Origin: JAFGOG01 sp034429215
Lineage (GTDB): Bacteria > Chloroflexota > Anaerolineae > JAAYZQ01
Assembly: GCA_034429215.1 (NCBI GenBank)
Contig: DAOUGI010000097.1
Location: 98,619 to 162,618 of the forward strand
Reading direction: 5' to 3'
DNA length: 64,000 bases
The translations under genes were made by a program, and so were the position numbers. This document shows positions 8,925 through 17,118 of the stretch, piece after piece; the first letter of the stretch is position 1; every line of letters begins with the position of its first letter. The notes under the pieces were generated by a model that was not told the DNA's origin, did not search any database, and worked only from the letters and a program-made list of their open reading frames with translations.

Positions 8925-9178
8925 CCCAAGGCAACATGGTTACCGCTCAAGACGCCATCGCCATCTACCGGCGTCTCGTGGATAACGGCATACGGGTCTG
9001 GCTAACCGGCGGCTGGGGCATCGACGCCCTGCTCGGCGAGCAGGCCCGTCCCCACAAGGATCTTGACCTGATCCTACTGATCGACAACCAGGCAGTGCGC
9101 GTCCATCTCCAAGAGATTTGTGACTATGTGCGGCTGGTATCGCCCGACGCTGCTGTGCACATGCAAGAGGCGATCTAG
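8921..9178 (+). pseudogene. Truncated nucleotidyltransferase (LnuA/ANT-like N-terminus)
   Basis: The 85-residue frame keeps the nucleotidyltransferase core WLTGGWGIDALLGEQARPHKDLDLIL, with the GGWGxD and paired-Asp (DLDL) metal-site motifs of the lincosamide/aminoglycoside nucleotidyltransferase superfamily. Such proteins usually run to about 160-200 residues. Here the frame stops at 9176-9178 just after the catalytic strand, and the 19 bp to the convergent histidine kinase stop leave no room for the remainder. Translation could start at 8921 (ATGA overlap with the GNAT gene) or 8936. I read it as a decaying remnant rather than a working enzyme. Confidence 0.6.
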
Positions 9179-9197
9179 AGCAATGCTGGCGTTCCTG

Positions 9198-10376
9198 CTA
9201 CTCAGGGGGTGGAGTACGACAGGGCAGGCTGAACCCAAAGGTGCTGCCCTGCCCCAGTTCGCTGCGGCAGTAGACCTGCCCGCCGTGCTGCTCGACGATC
9301 GCCCGCGCGATCGGCAGCCCCAGGCCCGAGCCGGAAATCCCTCTCTGGCGGGCATCCGCCGATCGGAAAAACTGCTGAAACAGGTGTGCCTGGTCCTCTT
9401 CTGAGATGCCAAGGCCGGTATCGCTGACCTCTACGACCACCTCTTCGCCTCGCTCCATGACCTGGACTTCGACCCGGCCGCCCGCCGGGGTGAACTTGAT
9501 GGCGTTGCCGACGAGGTTGTTCAGCACTTCCATCAACCGGTCCTCATCGCCTACAAGAGGCGCGATACCGGCAGGGACGGTCCACGCCAGCGTCAAGTCG
9601 CCCTGCTGGGCCACCAGCAGGAAGCTCTGTCCAACCCGTTCCACCAACGAGGCCAGGTCCACCGGCTCCCGCCGCAGGGCCACCTCGCCCGACTCGATCT
9701 TTTCCACGTCGAGCAGGTCTTCAATCAGGTTTGTCATCCATTGGGTGCGATCCCGGATCATGTCGAGGCAATGTCGCACGTGGCCGCCCGGCCGCGATCT
9801 CTTCGAATTGGTGGCATATTCGGCGTATCCGCTGATGACCGTCAGCGAGTTGCGCAGGTCGTGGGAGGCGATCCTCAAAAACTCGGACTTTTTCTCGTTG
9901 AGCCGGACCAATTTGCGGTTGGCGACCTCGAGCTCGGCCCGGAGCAGGCCCAATTCGTTCAGGCTCTGCGTTATCTGCTGCTCCAGCCGGCCCTCGCCGG
10001 TCACATCCTGCACCAGTAGCACCAGGTGGCCGTGGGCTTCCGGGTGCGGCAGAATGGTCAGCGACAGATAGTTCCGGTCGGCGCTATTCGGAACCGTGCG
10101 GTTGATCTTGGGCAGATCGAAACGGGGGACCCGGCCCCAGGCTACATCTGCCAGATCCTCCTCGTGGCCGATCAGCTCCGGGAACAGCTCCATGAGCGAC
10201 AGACCTAACGGCTCCTCCCCGGCTACCAAAAGATACTCCGGCAGCCCGGGGGTGCAGGCCACGATCTGATGGTTTGCGTCGATGTGGGCAGCGGTCACCT
10301 TTAGCTCGCCGGTGACGAGCAAAGCCAGGCGTTCCGACCTCAACAACGCGTACGAACCCTCTGGGGGTCGATTCAT
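9198..10376 (-). CDS. PAS-type soluble sensor histidine kinase
   Basis: The 392-residue protein has no membrane span. Residues about 20-130 look like a PAS sensor (AAHIDANHQIVACTPG through LVLLVQDVTGEG). A coiled-coil leads to the HisKA domain with the phospho-acceptor SHDLRN (His172), then HATPase_c with the N box NNLVGNAIKF, G1 VSDTGLGI and G2 GSGLGLPIA. It is the last gene of the minus-strand operon starting at 12981, overlapping the Rab-like GTPase stop by 4 bp, so it is probably made together with that GTPase. No response regulator is adjacent. Confidence 0.9.
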   Translation of the reverse strand: MNRPPEGSYALLRSERLALLVTGELKVTAAHIDANHQIVACTPGLPEYLLVAGEEPLGLSLMELFPELIGHEEDLADVAWGRVPRFDLPKINRTVPNSADRNYLSLTILPHPEAHGHLVLLVQDVTGEGRLEQQITQSLNELGLLRAELEVANRKLVRLNEKKSEFLRIASHDLRNSLTVISGYAEYATNSKRSRPGGHVRHCLDMIRDRTQWMTNLIEDLLDVEKIESGEVALRREPVDLASLVERVGQSFLLVAQQGDLTLAWTVPAGIAPLVGDEDRLMEVLNNLVGNAIKFTPAGGRVEVQVMERGEEVVVEVSDTGLGISEEDQAHLFQQFFRSADARQRGISGSGLGLPIARAIVEQHGGQVYCRSELGQGSTFGFSLPCRTPPPE

Positions 10377-10930
10377 GGTCTCCTCTGCGAGCCGGCGCCG
10401 GTCACCAGCAGCAGCCCCAAGCGCTCGAACATCGCTTCCACCTGCTCCCCCGTCTTGGCGCTGGTGAGAAACAGAGGGGCCTCGTGCTCCAGCGCTGCGG
10501 CGGCAAGCTCCTCGTCGCTCACGCAGCGCTTGTCAACCAGGTCCACCTTGTTGGCCGCCATGACCACCTGGGCCCCCAGGTTCATCGCCAGGAACCTGTG
10601 GGCATGGTAACTGAGTCCCGGCAGTGTTTCGGACCGGGTGACATCGCAGACAATAATGGCTCCGGCTGCGCCGCGATAGTAGCCGGGAACCACCCGGCCT
10701 CCCTCTCCATGTCCGGCCAGGTCCCAGAGCATCAGGGTCAAATCCACCATCCCGTCCGGCGTTGCAACTTGGAGCACTTTGCGATCTACTTTCACGCCGA
10801 TCGTGCTCAAGTACTTGCTGTCAAAGCGACCCTCGACAAAGCGTCGCATCAGGCTCGTCTTGCCCACAGCATAGTCGCCAAGCAGGCATACTTTCCGGGT
10901 CAACGTCCGTATGGTCTCAGTCATTGGCAT
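10373..10930 (-). CDS. Rab-like small GTPase
   Basis: The 185-residue protein has a full set of GTPase motifs: P-loop GDYAVGKTS (18-26), switch I YLSTIGV with Thr43, G3 WDLAG (69-73), G4 NKVD (127-130) and G5 TSAK (156-159). YLSTIGV and YYRGAAGAIIVCDVT are strikingly Rab-like. The position equivalent to Ras Gln61 is His74, predicting slow intrinsic hydrolysis or help from a partner. There is no C-terminal prenylation cysteine, as expected in bacteria. It sits between a membrane protein and a histidine kinase in a tight operon. Role unknown; signalling or cell-organisation switch is inferred. Confidence 0.9.
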   Translation of the reverse strand: MPMTETIRTLTRKVCLLGDYAVGKTSLMRRFVEGRFDSKYLSTIGVKVDRKVLQVATPDGMVDLTLMLWDLAGHGEGGRVVPGYYRGAAGAIIVCDVTRSETLPGLSYHAHRFLAMNLGAQVVMAANKVDLVDKRCVSDEELAAAALEHEAPLFLTSAKTGEQVEAMFERLGLLLVTGAGSQRRP

Positions 10931-10933
10931 TCC

Positions 10934-12328
10934 TCATGGCTCTGGTGTGATGATGGCCGGCGGCGGCGCAGCCACGACTCCGACCCATCGGCCGGGCACC
11001 CAGCCGGACGTCCCTGCCGGGTCGCCCGGCGGCCAGCGGATCAGGTACCACGTCCCATAGACGGCCAACACCTCCACGGGCCGGCCCGAGTCCACTGCTA
11101 TTCCGGTCAAGGGACTATCGTCTCGGGGCTCGCTGCGCAAATAGACATTACCGATCATCACCCCAACATAGGGCGCCGGAATTGCCGTCGCCGTAGCGGT
11201 CGGAGTATAGGTCGGCGTCGGCGTGTTGGTTGCGGTGGGAGTACGAGTCGGTGTCCAGGTCGGGGTGCTGGTTGGAGTCTGGGTCGGCGTATTTGTCGGC
11301 GTGGAAGTAGGGGTAGCGGTCATCGTGGCAGTGGGAAATGGTGTAGGGCTTGCCGTGGCGGTGGGAGTAGCGCCGCCCTCCGCCAGCCGCCAGAATCCCC
11401 AACAAGCCAGGGCCAGGCACAGAAACAGGAGAGCTCCCACCACGCCGATCCCCAGCCAGGGCGTGCGGCGAGGCGACTCGGGCCTGGCCTCCTCCCCCGA
11501 AGCGAACAACAGGGGACGCAGGTGATCCTCCACCCCCGCCAGTCCGCTCGGGTCACCGTCGTACTCGGCCAGCACCGAGGCATAATCCCGGTTCACGTCG
11601 CTCAAGGCGCCGCGCATCTTGTGGCGCAGGTCCGCCGGCTCGATCCCGTCGACCACCACCGCCAAATAAGCCCACGGTCCCGGCTCTACCAGGATGCGCA
11701 CCTCTCCATACTGGATCTCGTCCAGCTCGCCTTCCTGCTCGGTGCCAAAACTGTCGTGAACAAAGTCGCGGATGGCCGTCAGCATGCCGCTGACCAGGTC
11801 GCGGTCGGTGGTGTGTGCGGGATCGTCGGACAGGTGGGCCAGGAGCAAGCCTGAAGCCCGGTTGATGAGGAAAACCTCTTTGACGCGAAAGGGGAGTGTG
11901 TCGCGCAGCAGCAGATCGGCATCCGATAGGCCGTGCAGCCGGCCTTGGATCCGGCGGACCAGCCGCCGCATGCTGAAGGTCTGGCGCAGATTGTCGTCCA
12001 CGCGGCGGGCCAGGCCGCGCATCGCCTCGGCTACCGCCCGCTGGATCGAGCGGCCGATGACCGGATAGAGCGCATCGACGATATCGCTCTGGGCGTCTCT
12101 GATCTGCTCGCGGATCGCCTGCCCCATCACCGGGGCCAGGGTGACGGCTACCTCATCCCTGTTCTCTGCGATCCGGCGGGCGGCGGCCTCGTTGATCACC
12201 GACTTGACCGTCTCGGTGAGGTACTCCTTGTCTTGCCGCAGCAGAATATCCTGCAGCTCCTTCAGGGAGTCATCGGGCCGTTCCTGGTCAGGCCCAGAAG
12301 CTCTTACGTCGCTGTCACTGGAGAACAC
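10934..12328 (-). CDS. Membrane protein: helical and longin/roadblock-like cytoplasmic domains, TM, Pro/Thr linker, SH3-like end
   Basis: In the 464-residue product, residues about 20-110 are amphipathic helical (SVINEAAARRI, VIGRSIQRAVAEAMRGL). Residues about 145-270 contain VFLINRASGLLLAHL and LVSGMLTAIRDFVHDSFG, a pattern I recognise from the N-terminal half of bacterial OmpA-family proteins encoded near small GTPases, with a longin/roadblock-like look. One TM (about 288-312) follows, then a Thr/Pro linker of about 65 residues, then an SH3-like domain (VYLRSEPRDDSPL, GTWYLIRW, SGWVPGRWV). This predicts cytoplasmic partner binding with an external SH3 fold. It precedes the GTPase by 3 bp. 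Confidence 0.75.
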   Translation of the reverse strand: MFSSDSDVRASGPDQERPDDSLKELQDILLRQDKEYLTETVKSVINEAAARRIAENRDEVAVTLAPVMGQAIREQIRDAQSDIVDALYPVIGRSIQRAVAEAMRGLARRVDDNLRQTFSMRRLVRRIQGRLHGLSDADLLLRDTLPFRVKEVFLINRASGLLLAHLSDDPAHTTDRDLVSGMLTAIRDFVHDSFGTEQEGELDEIQYGEVRILVEPGPWAYLAVVVDGIEPADLRHKMRGALSDVNRDYASVLAEYDGDPSGLAGVEDHLRPLLFASGEEARPESPRRTPWLGIGVVGALLFLCLALACWGFWRLAEGGATPTATASPTPFPTATMTATPTSTPTNTPTQTPTSTPTWTPTRTPTATNTPTPTYTPTATATAIPAPYVGVMIGNVYLRSEPRDDSPLTGIAVDSGRPVEVLAVYGTWYLIRWPPGDPAGTSGWVPGRWVGVVAAPPPAIITPEP

Positions 12329-12369
12329 GCCCTCTCCTTATCCCAAGAATCACCGGTCTAACCGGCGGT

Positions 12370-12981
12370 TCATTCCTTCGGTTTGTTTTGGGGTGTTCCC
12401 TGCAGTTGTTCCAGCAGGTCGGTGACCTCCCGTTCCCCTTTCAGGCGCATTCCCATTTCCATCAGGAGGCTGCCCAGGTTGTGGCGGCTCGCCTTTTCAT
12501 CCCCCAGCGCGTTGACGGCAGCCGCAAGCTCGCTCCGCAGATCGCTCCCCTGCTGGCGCAGGTCGGTCCCCAGTTGGCGGATCCGGGCCGCCAGATCCTC
12601 GCTCTGCCGTTCCAACCGGGCGAACACCTCGTCGCGCAGCGCGTCTTCGGATTGGTGCGATTCATCCTGGATCTGCGTCGTCTTGAGCGCAAAAGTGGTT
12701 TCCACCTGTCCTATCTGACCCGACAGGGTCCGCTTTAGCTCCGTATTGCGCTGGCGCATCTCTTCCTGTACCTCGCGCGTGCGGCCCTCCTGGGCATCTC
12801 GTTGCTGGTCAAGAGCGCCTTTCAGTTCCGCCAGACGCTTCTCAAGCAGCTCCAGTTGGCTTGCCACGCCACCAAAGCGCTGCTCGTACTGCTGTATCTG
12901 CGATCCAAAGATAATGTCCCGAATGCGATCCACGTCGGCTGCGGTGCGATCATCGCCTTTCTTGTCAGCTTTTTCGCTCAT
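12370..12981 (-). CDS. Coiled-coil protein, first gene of the GTPase operon
   Basis: The start at 12981 (MSEKADKK) follows AGGAGGAGAGGGG, so an in-frame ATG 30 bp upstream is unlikely. The 203-residue product is charged and mostly coiled coil after a conserved-looking IRDIIFGSQIQQYEQRF segment (about residues 20-37), and ends in a short helix with LEMGMRLKGE. It has no signal peptide or TM. I recall similar proteins in cyanobacteria and Chloroflexi next to Rab-like GTPases and OmpA-like proteins. It could be a scaffold for the GTPase complex (inference). Confidence 0.75.
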   Translation of the reverse strand: MSEKADKKGDDRTAADVDRIRDIIFGSQIQQYEQRFGGVASQLELLEKRLAELKGALDQQRDAQEGRTREVQEEMRQRNTELKRTLSGQIGQVETTFALKTTQIQDESHQSEDALRDEVFARLERQSEDLAARIRQLGTDLRQQGSDLRSELAAAVNALGDEKASRHNLGSLLMEMGMRLKGEREVTDLLEQLQGTPQNKPKE

Positions 12982-13034
12982 GCCCCCTCTCCTCCTGTCG
13001 AAACTTGGCAAAGATGACGTTATTGTCTTGCATC

Positions 13035-13063
13035 AGTATATCACAGCACAATAACTCGCGCAA
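13035..13063 (-). promoter_or_regulatory. Promoter of the GTPase operon
   Basis: On the minus strand TTGCGC (13058-13063), a 17-bp spacer and TATACT (13035-13040) with a TG before the -10 lie 50 bp upstream of the start codon at 12981. Confidence 0.7.
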
Positions 13064-13127
13064 ACTCCTCTGCGCTGTTGTAGTCTCCAGACGCACCCGC
13101 CCACGCGATCCACATCCCCTCCTCTAT

Positions 13128-13156
13128 TTGCCATCAGAGAACATCTGTGCTATACT
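13128..13156 (+). promoter_or_regulatory. Orphan plus-strand promoter
   Basis: TTGCCA (13128-13133), 17 bp and TATACT (13151-13156) within CTGTGCTATACT. No recognisable gene follows on this strand; transcription would run antisense into the beta-helix gene unless it ends first. It may drive a small RNA. Confidence 0.65.
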
Positions 13157-13424
13157 CCCTTCGGCCGGGAGGCGAGTGGCTCCTTGGTCAAAGTCCTTAT
13201 CCGAGGGACCCAAGCATCTCAGGCTGTTGTGCTACACCCATCGACTACCCCCGCCGCCCCTGTCAAGGCAACTCCTGCCCTTCTGGTTACCATAATCTTG
13301 GTCGACTTTGGTAGATCACTTCCACTAGAGAAGGCAATGACCCAACCCATCGCCCTACAGCTGCTGGCGCCCTGGGCTGACGCGCCGGCGAAATTGGCCC
13401 TGTCGAGATAGCGGCTTCCCAGCC

Positions 13425-15653
13425 CTACCGGCGCTCGCCCATCCCGCGTGACGGCGGGTTGCGCATCACCAGCGGCAGGTGGACCCGGAACCCGTATTCG
13501 TCGGCCCCCACATCCCACACCAACCCGATTGGCCGCGTGTCGCCGTCGATGTCCCACGTCAGCCAGCTCAAATCAGGGGCGTGGTCTATGGCGTTCGAGC
13601 CGCTCCCTATGCGGTAATCGGCCAGCAGCGCTGCCGGCGGGGCGACCGGGTAAGTGCTGATGACGCCGGCGCTGTAATTCGTAGTGTTGCCCTCGAACAG
13701 GGTATAACTGGCTCCAACGTCCGCTCCACCGTCGTTAAAAACGCCTGTGTCATGCCCGGCGATGATGTTGCTGAGCAGCTCCACGTTACCGGTGACGTCC
13801 ACGTATACCCCCACGCCGTCGCCGAGCAAGTTGTCGGCGATGGTGTTGTGGGCCAGCATCCCTGTACTGCCGGTGGCTATGGCCACTCCGCTGCCATACT
13901 GGCTGGCTTGGTTGCGGGCGATGATGTTGTTGGTCAGGGTAAAGGGGGCACAGGAGACAAGCCGCACGCCACCCCCGCGCCCCATAGTGCCGCCCGCCGC
14001 GACATTGTCCAGGACGGTATTCGCGTCCAGCCATGGGGCCATCTCTTGGAGATACGCCCCTCCACCCAATCCCATTACAGCCGGCGAACCCTGGTTCCCG
14101 GCTATCACGTTTCTGGCGATCTGCACCGACCCGTAGACGCCGTAGATGCCACCCCCTGCGCCCGGTCCAGTTGAATTGGTGGCGGCGTTATTCTCAATCA
14201 AGTTGTCCTGTACGATTGTCAGACTGCCCGAGATGGCAATCCCCCCGCCAAAGCCCGTGGCGGTGCTGGGGGATCCGGGGAAACCGCCGCCATAGTTGCT
14301 GGTGATCGCGTTGTTCTGCACCAGCACACTCCCGCCCACGATATACAGGCCGCCGCCCGTTCCGAGGCTGCCGGCCCATGTAGCCGAGTTGTCCACCAGC
14401 TCGTTGCCCTCGATCGTCACCTCGCTGCCGCCAACATACACGCCGCCCCCCTCGCCGTCGCAGTTATGGCCGGCGATGTTCGACTCCAGATGGTTGCCGC
14501 TCACCACCGACGGCGCGACCAGGCCGGCGAGGTAGATCCCGCCGCCGCCGCCCGAGGGCGAGTAGGGCGACGCCACGTTGCCGTTGATGGTGTTGCCGCG
14601 GATGACGGCGACGACGGTTGGGGCGCCGCCGTAGTAGATCCCCCCACCCACGCTCTTGAACACCGGATCGCCATCATCGTTGATGGCCAGGTTCTTGAGG
14701 ACGAGGTTGTGCTCGATGATCGCCGTCGTAGACGACCACACATAGATGCCGCCGCCCATGCCCCTCACTGCCTGGCCGGCCACGTTGCCCGATATTTCGT
14801 TGTAGGCAATGGTGGGCATGCCGCCCTTGATCGCGATCCCGCCACCCTCGCCGGCCGAAAAGCCGGCGCGGTTGTCCGTAATTGTGTTGTTGCTCACCTG
14901 GGCATCCGAGTCACGCAGCATAATTCCTCCCCCTGTGCCCCAGGTCGAGTTGAAATCGGCCGCGTTGCCGGCGATCACGTTGCGGCTGATGATTGCCGTC
15001 CCAGGCGCGTTCAGCAGATAGACACCGCCCCCACGGCCATAGGCAGTACAGTCCATGCAGCCATAGTTGTCGGTGATGATGTTGTTGATGATGATCGGCG
15101 CCGCGTCGCGGCTGTAGATGCCGCCCCCCGCATGGTTCTCGGCAAGCTCGCCCCAACTGCCGGCGGGAGGGTCGCCACCCAGCCCATTTGCGTTGCCGCC
15201 GGTAATCGTAAAGCAGTCGACTGTAGGCTCAATGTTGCCGTCGATGGTGATCACCCGCCCCTGCCTAAAACCGTCGATGACCACCCTTTCCGGCGTGCAG
15301 ATCACGGGAATAAAGTCGCACGCAAAGGTGATCGGCGAGCAGGTGGCCGACCATTTGCCGTCCAGTGTCAGGGTCTGGTCGATGAACAGATGCTCGTGGT
15401 AGATCGTCGGATCCAGCACCGCGCCAAGGGCAGCGACGCAGATCACGTCGCCGTCTGCCGCCTGATCGATGGCATACTGCACCGTCTTGCAGGGATGGGC
15501 TTCATCGCTGCAATCGCTCGTGTTCGCGCCTTCAGTCACGACCCAGCGATCACATCTGCCTTGCGCCGTGACCCCGCCGCCGGGCGCGAAAGCAGACACG
15601 AGAAGGATCAATACCCAAGCCAGGCCTACCGTCACAACGAGATGGATCTTCAT
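13425..15653 (-). CDS. Secreted right-handed beta-helix protein
   Basis: A signal peptide (MKIHLVV through VTAQG) begins the 742-residue product. Next is a segment typical of pectate-lyase-like surface proteins (CKTVQYAIDQAADGDVICV), and then many beta-helix rungs with Asn ladders (NNIITDNYG, NNTITDNRAG, NNIIARNQAS) and GGG(I/V)Y turns. Residues near the C-terminus (SNAIDHAPDLSWLTWDIDGD) resemble the choice-of-anchor-Q type end. The last residues include FRVHLPLVMR, like the end of the repeat protein at 1201. It has no obvious catalytic residues; polysaccharide binding or adhesion is likely. Its start follows AAGGGGGCAAG. Confidence 0.85.
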   Translation of the reverse strand: MKIHLVVTVGLAWVLILLVSAFAPGGGVTAQGRCDRWVVTEGANTSDCSDEAHPCKTVQYAIDQAADGDVICVAALGAVLDPTIYHEHLFIDQTLTLDGKWSATCSPITFACDFIPVICTPERVVIDGFRQGRVITIDGNIEPTVDCFTITGGNANGLGGDPPAGSWGELAENHAGGGIYSRDAAPIIINNIITDNYGCMDCTAYGRGGGVYLLNAPGTAIISRNVIAGNAADFNSTWGTGGGIMLRDSDAQVSNNTITDNRAGFSAGEGGGIAIKGGMPTIAYNEISGNVAGQAVRGMGGGIYVWSSTTAIIEHNLVLKNLAINDDGDPVFKSVGGGIYYGGAPTVVAVIRGNTINGNVASPYSPSGGGGGIYLAGLVAPSVVSGNHLESNIAGHNCDGEGGGVYVGGSEVTIEGNELVDNSATWAGSLGTGGGLYIVGGSVLVQNNAITSNYGGGFPGSPSTATGFGGGIAISGSLTIVQDNLIENNAATNSTGPGAGGGIYGVYGSVQIARNVIAGNQGSPAVMGLGGGAYLQEMAPWLDANTVLDNVAAGGTMGRGGGVRLVSCAPFTLTNNIIARNQASQYGSGVAIATGSTGMLAHNTIADNLLGDGVGVYVDVTGNVELLSNIIAGHDTGVFNDGGADVGASYTLFEGNTTNYSAGVISTYPVAPPAALLADYRIGSGSNAIDHAPDLSWLTWDIDGDTRPIGLVWDVGADEYGFRVHLPLVMRNPPSRGMGERR

Positions 15654-15726
15654 TCTTGCCCCCTTTCGAGACTCCAGAAACCCGGTTTTCCCCAGAAACC
15701 GAGTTTCTTCCCCTGTCGCTCCTGTT

Positions 15727-16857
15727 CTAAGGGAGAGGACAGGTCATCACCTGGGCCGCAGAGTTGAAGCAGATGAACACCTGGTAGCCCAGCTCGTCGA
15801 GCATCAGCGCCCCCACCCAGTCATTCGATTCGACGTGGGTGGCAAAAGTGACATAGGTCGTCTCTCCCGGCTGGATGGCTGCATCATAGTCAAAGATACA
15901 GGTCGTCGGCATCTTGCCCTGGTAGGTAATGAACACGGGGTACCAGTCATCGGGGATGGTCTGGTTCGAATGGTTGGTCACAACCAGCTCGATCGTAAAG
16001 CGCTTGACCGGGTCGCGGTCCCTGTAGGGGCCCTGGCAGCCATCGGGATTGCTGGGCCGGCCCCAGGGCTCGAACGCCGTCTTGTTGACGGCCACGCTGT
16101 AAGGCGGCTGCGGGTTGGCGGTGGGCTGTGGCGGCTGTGTGGTCTTGGTCGGTTGCGGCGGCCTGGCCGTCGGCGGCTTTTGAGTAGGATAGGGAGTGTA
16201 GGTGGGATAGGGCGTGTAGGTCGGCTGCGGCGTCTGCGTTGGCGTTTCGGTAGGGGTTGCGGTGGAGAGTGGGGTGTAGGTAGGGTAGGGGGTGTAGGTC
16301 GGCGGCACAGCGGACTGCGAGGTGGGCTCCGGGCTGGCCACCACCACGACCGGACCCTGCGTGGCGGCGACAGTGACCACTTGGGTAATCGGGCCGCTCT
16401 GGCTGCCGCCCTTGTCGCCGTTCAAGACCAGGATGATCGCCACAGCGGCCACGGCAACGGCAAGGACGCCGGCGATGCCCAGCAACCACCAGGTTAGCGA
16501 GGATCGCGCCGGGGCGTGCGCAGCTGCCCCGAGGCCGGGCGCAAGACCCTGTAGCTGACCGCCAAAGCTGAGGACGATCTTGTCACTCAACCCGAGCGTA
16601 TCTCCGGGGTGCAGCACCGTCGGCTGGCTGATCTGCTGGTTGTTGACCCAGGTGCCGTTGGCGCTGCCCAGGTCGTGGACCACCAGTGCATTGCCTTGCC
16701 AGGTGAGCTGGGCATGGTGGCGCGAGACCATCGAGTCGTTGATCACGATCTGGTTGTCTTGATGGCGGCCGATGGTGATAACGTCGCCACGCAAAGGGTA
16801 GGAACTGCCGGCGTTTGGTCCCTGCTGCACAGTCAGGTACCAGGTAGTCTGCGTCAT
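15727..16857 (-). CDS. FHA-domain membrane protein with external Cys-containing domain
   Basis: Residues about 8-100 form an FHA phosphothreonine-binding domain, with ITIGRHQDNQIVI, SMVSRHHAQL and LGSANGTWVNN (the conserved GR, SxxH and NG residues are all present). A single TM follows (about 120-145), then a Pro/Thr/Tyr-rich linker, then a C-terminal domain of about 130 residues with four cysteines that I do not recognise. The FHA side should be cytoplasmic and the C-terminal domain outside. A Ser/Thr kinase that could supply the phosphothreonine is encoded 1.6 kb away at 18486. It has its own promoter at 16982-17009. Confidence 0.88.
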   Translation of the reverse strand: MTQTTWYLTVQQGPNAGSSYPLRGDVITIGRHQDNQIVINDSMVSRHHAQLTWQGNALVVHDLGSANGTWVNNQQISQPTVLHPGDTLGLSDKIVLSFGGQLQGLAPGLGAAAHAPARSSLTWWLLGIAGVLAVAVAAVAIILVLNGDKGGSQSGPITQVVTVAATQGPVVVVASPEPTSQSAVPPTYTPYPTYTPLSTATPTETPTQTPQPTYTPYPTYTPYPTQKPPTARPPQPTKTTQPPQPTANPQPPYSVAVNKTAFEPWGRPSNPDGCQGPYRDRDPVKRFTIELVVTNHSNQTIPDDWYPVFITYQGKMPTTCIFDYDAAIQPGETTYVTFATHVESNDWVGALMLDELGYQVFICFNSAAQVMTCPLP

Positions 16858-16981
16858 TCAAGGCCTCCTTCTACCGGTACTGGTCTCCCGCAGTTTCGGG
16901 CTGCCGGGCGTGCCCGCCCCTGCGGCGTTGTACGGCACTCGGGAGCCCGGTCGGATCCACTCCAATACACTGCCCGGCCTC

Positions 16982-17009
16982 ATTATACGCAGACTCTTGA
17001 AAAGGGCAA
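16982..17009 (-). promoter_or_regulatory. Promoter of the FHA protein gene
   Basis: On the minus strand TTGCCC (17004-17009), 16 bp and TATAAT (16982-16987). It is divergent from the promoter at 17049-17077 with 39 bp between them. Confidence 0.7.
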
Positions 17010-17048
17010 GTCTCACAGAACGGCGCCCAGACCGTCCGCCCGAAGCAC

Positions 17049-17077
17049 TTGCACAGCCAAGATAGCTGTGCTATACT
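17049..17077 (+). promoter_or_regulatory. Promoter of the DUF2177 gene
   Basis: TTGCAC (17049-17054), 17 bp and TATACT (17072-17077) inside CTGTGCTATACT. The start codon at 17119 lies 41 bp downstream. Confidence 0.75.
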
Positions 17078-17118
17078 GGAGCCGGCAGGACATTTTTAGA
17101 AAGGGGAACAGAATCACA

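Larger units (their letters stand above)
12982..13424. other. Intergenic region with promoters facing both ways
   Basis: This 443-bp gap holds the minus-strand promoter of the GTPase operon and an isolated plus-strand promoter at 13128-13156. Downstream of the latter I see no convincing coding gene: the open frame 13184-13411 matches nothing I recognise and has no ribosome site. The DNA at 13185-13225 can fold, with CTTGG pairing CCAAG around a GTCC/GGAC inner stem. Confidence 0.5.

Noticed and set aside
13184..13411. 75-codon plus-strand ORF after the orphan promoter
   Set aside because: No ribosome site, no recognisable domain and unremarkable composition; retained only as part of a possible non-coding transcript.
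14466..15767. 433-codon open frame on the plus strand
   Set aside because: It is antisense to the beta-helix gene, without signal peptide or domain, and runs past the real gene's signal-peptide region.
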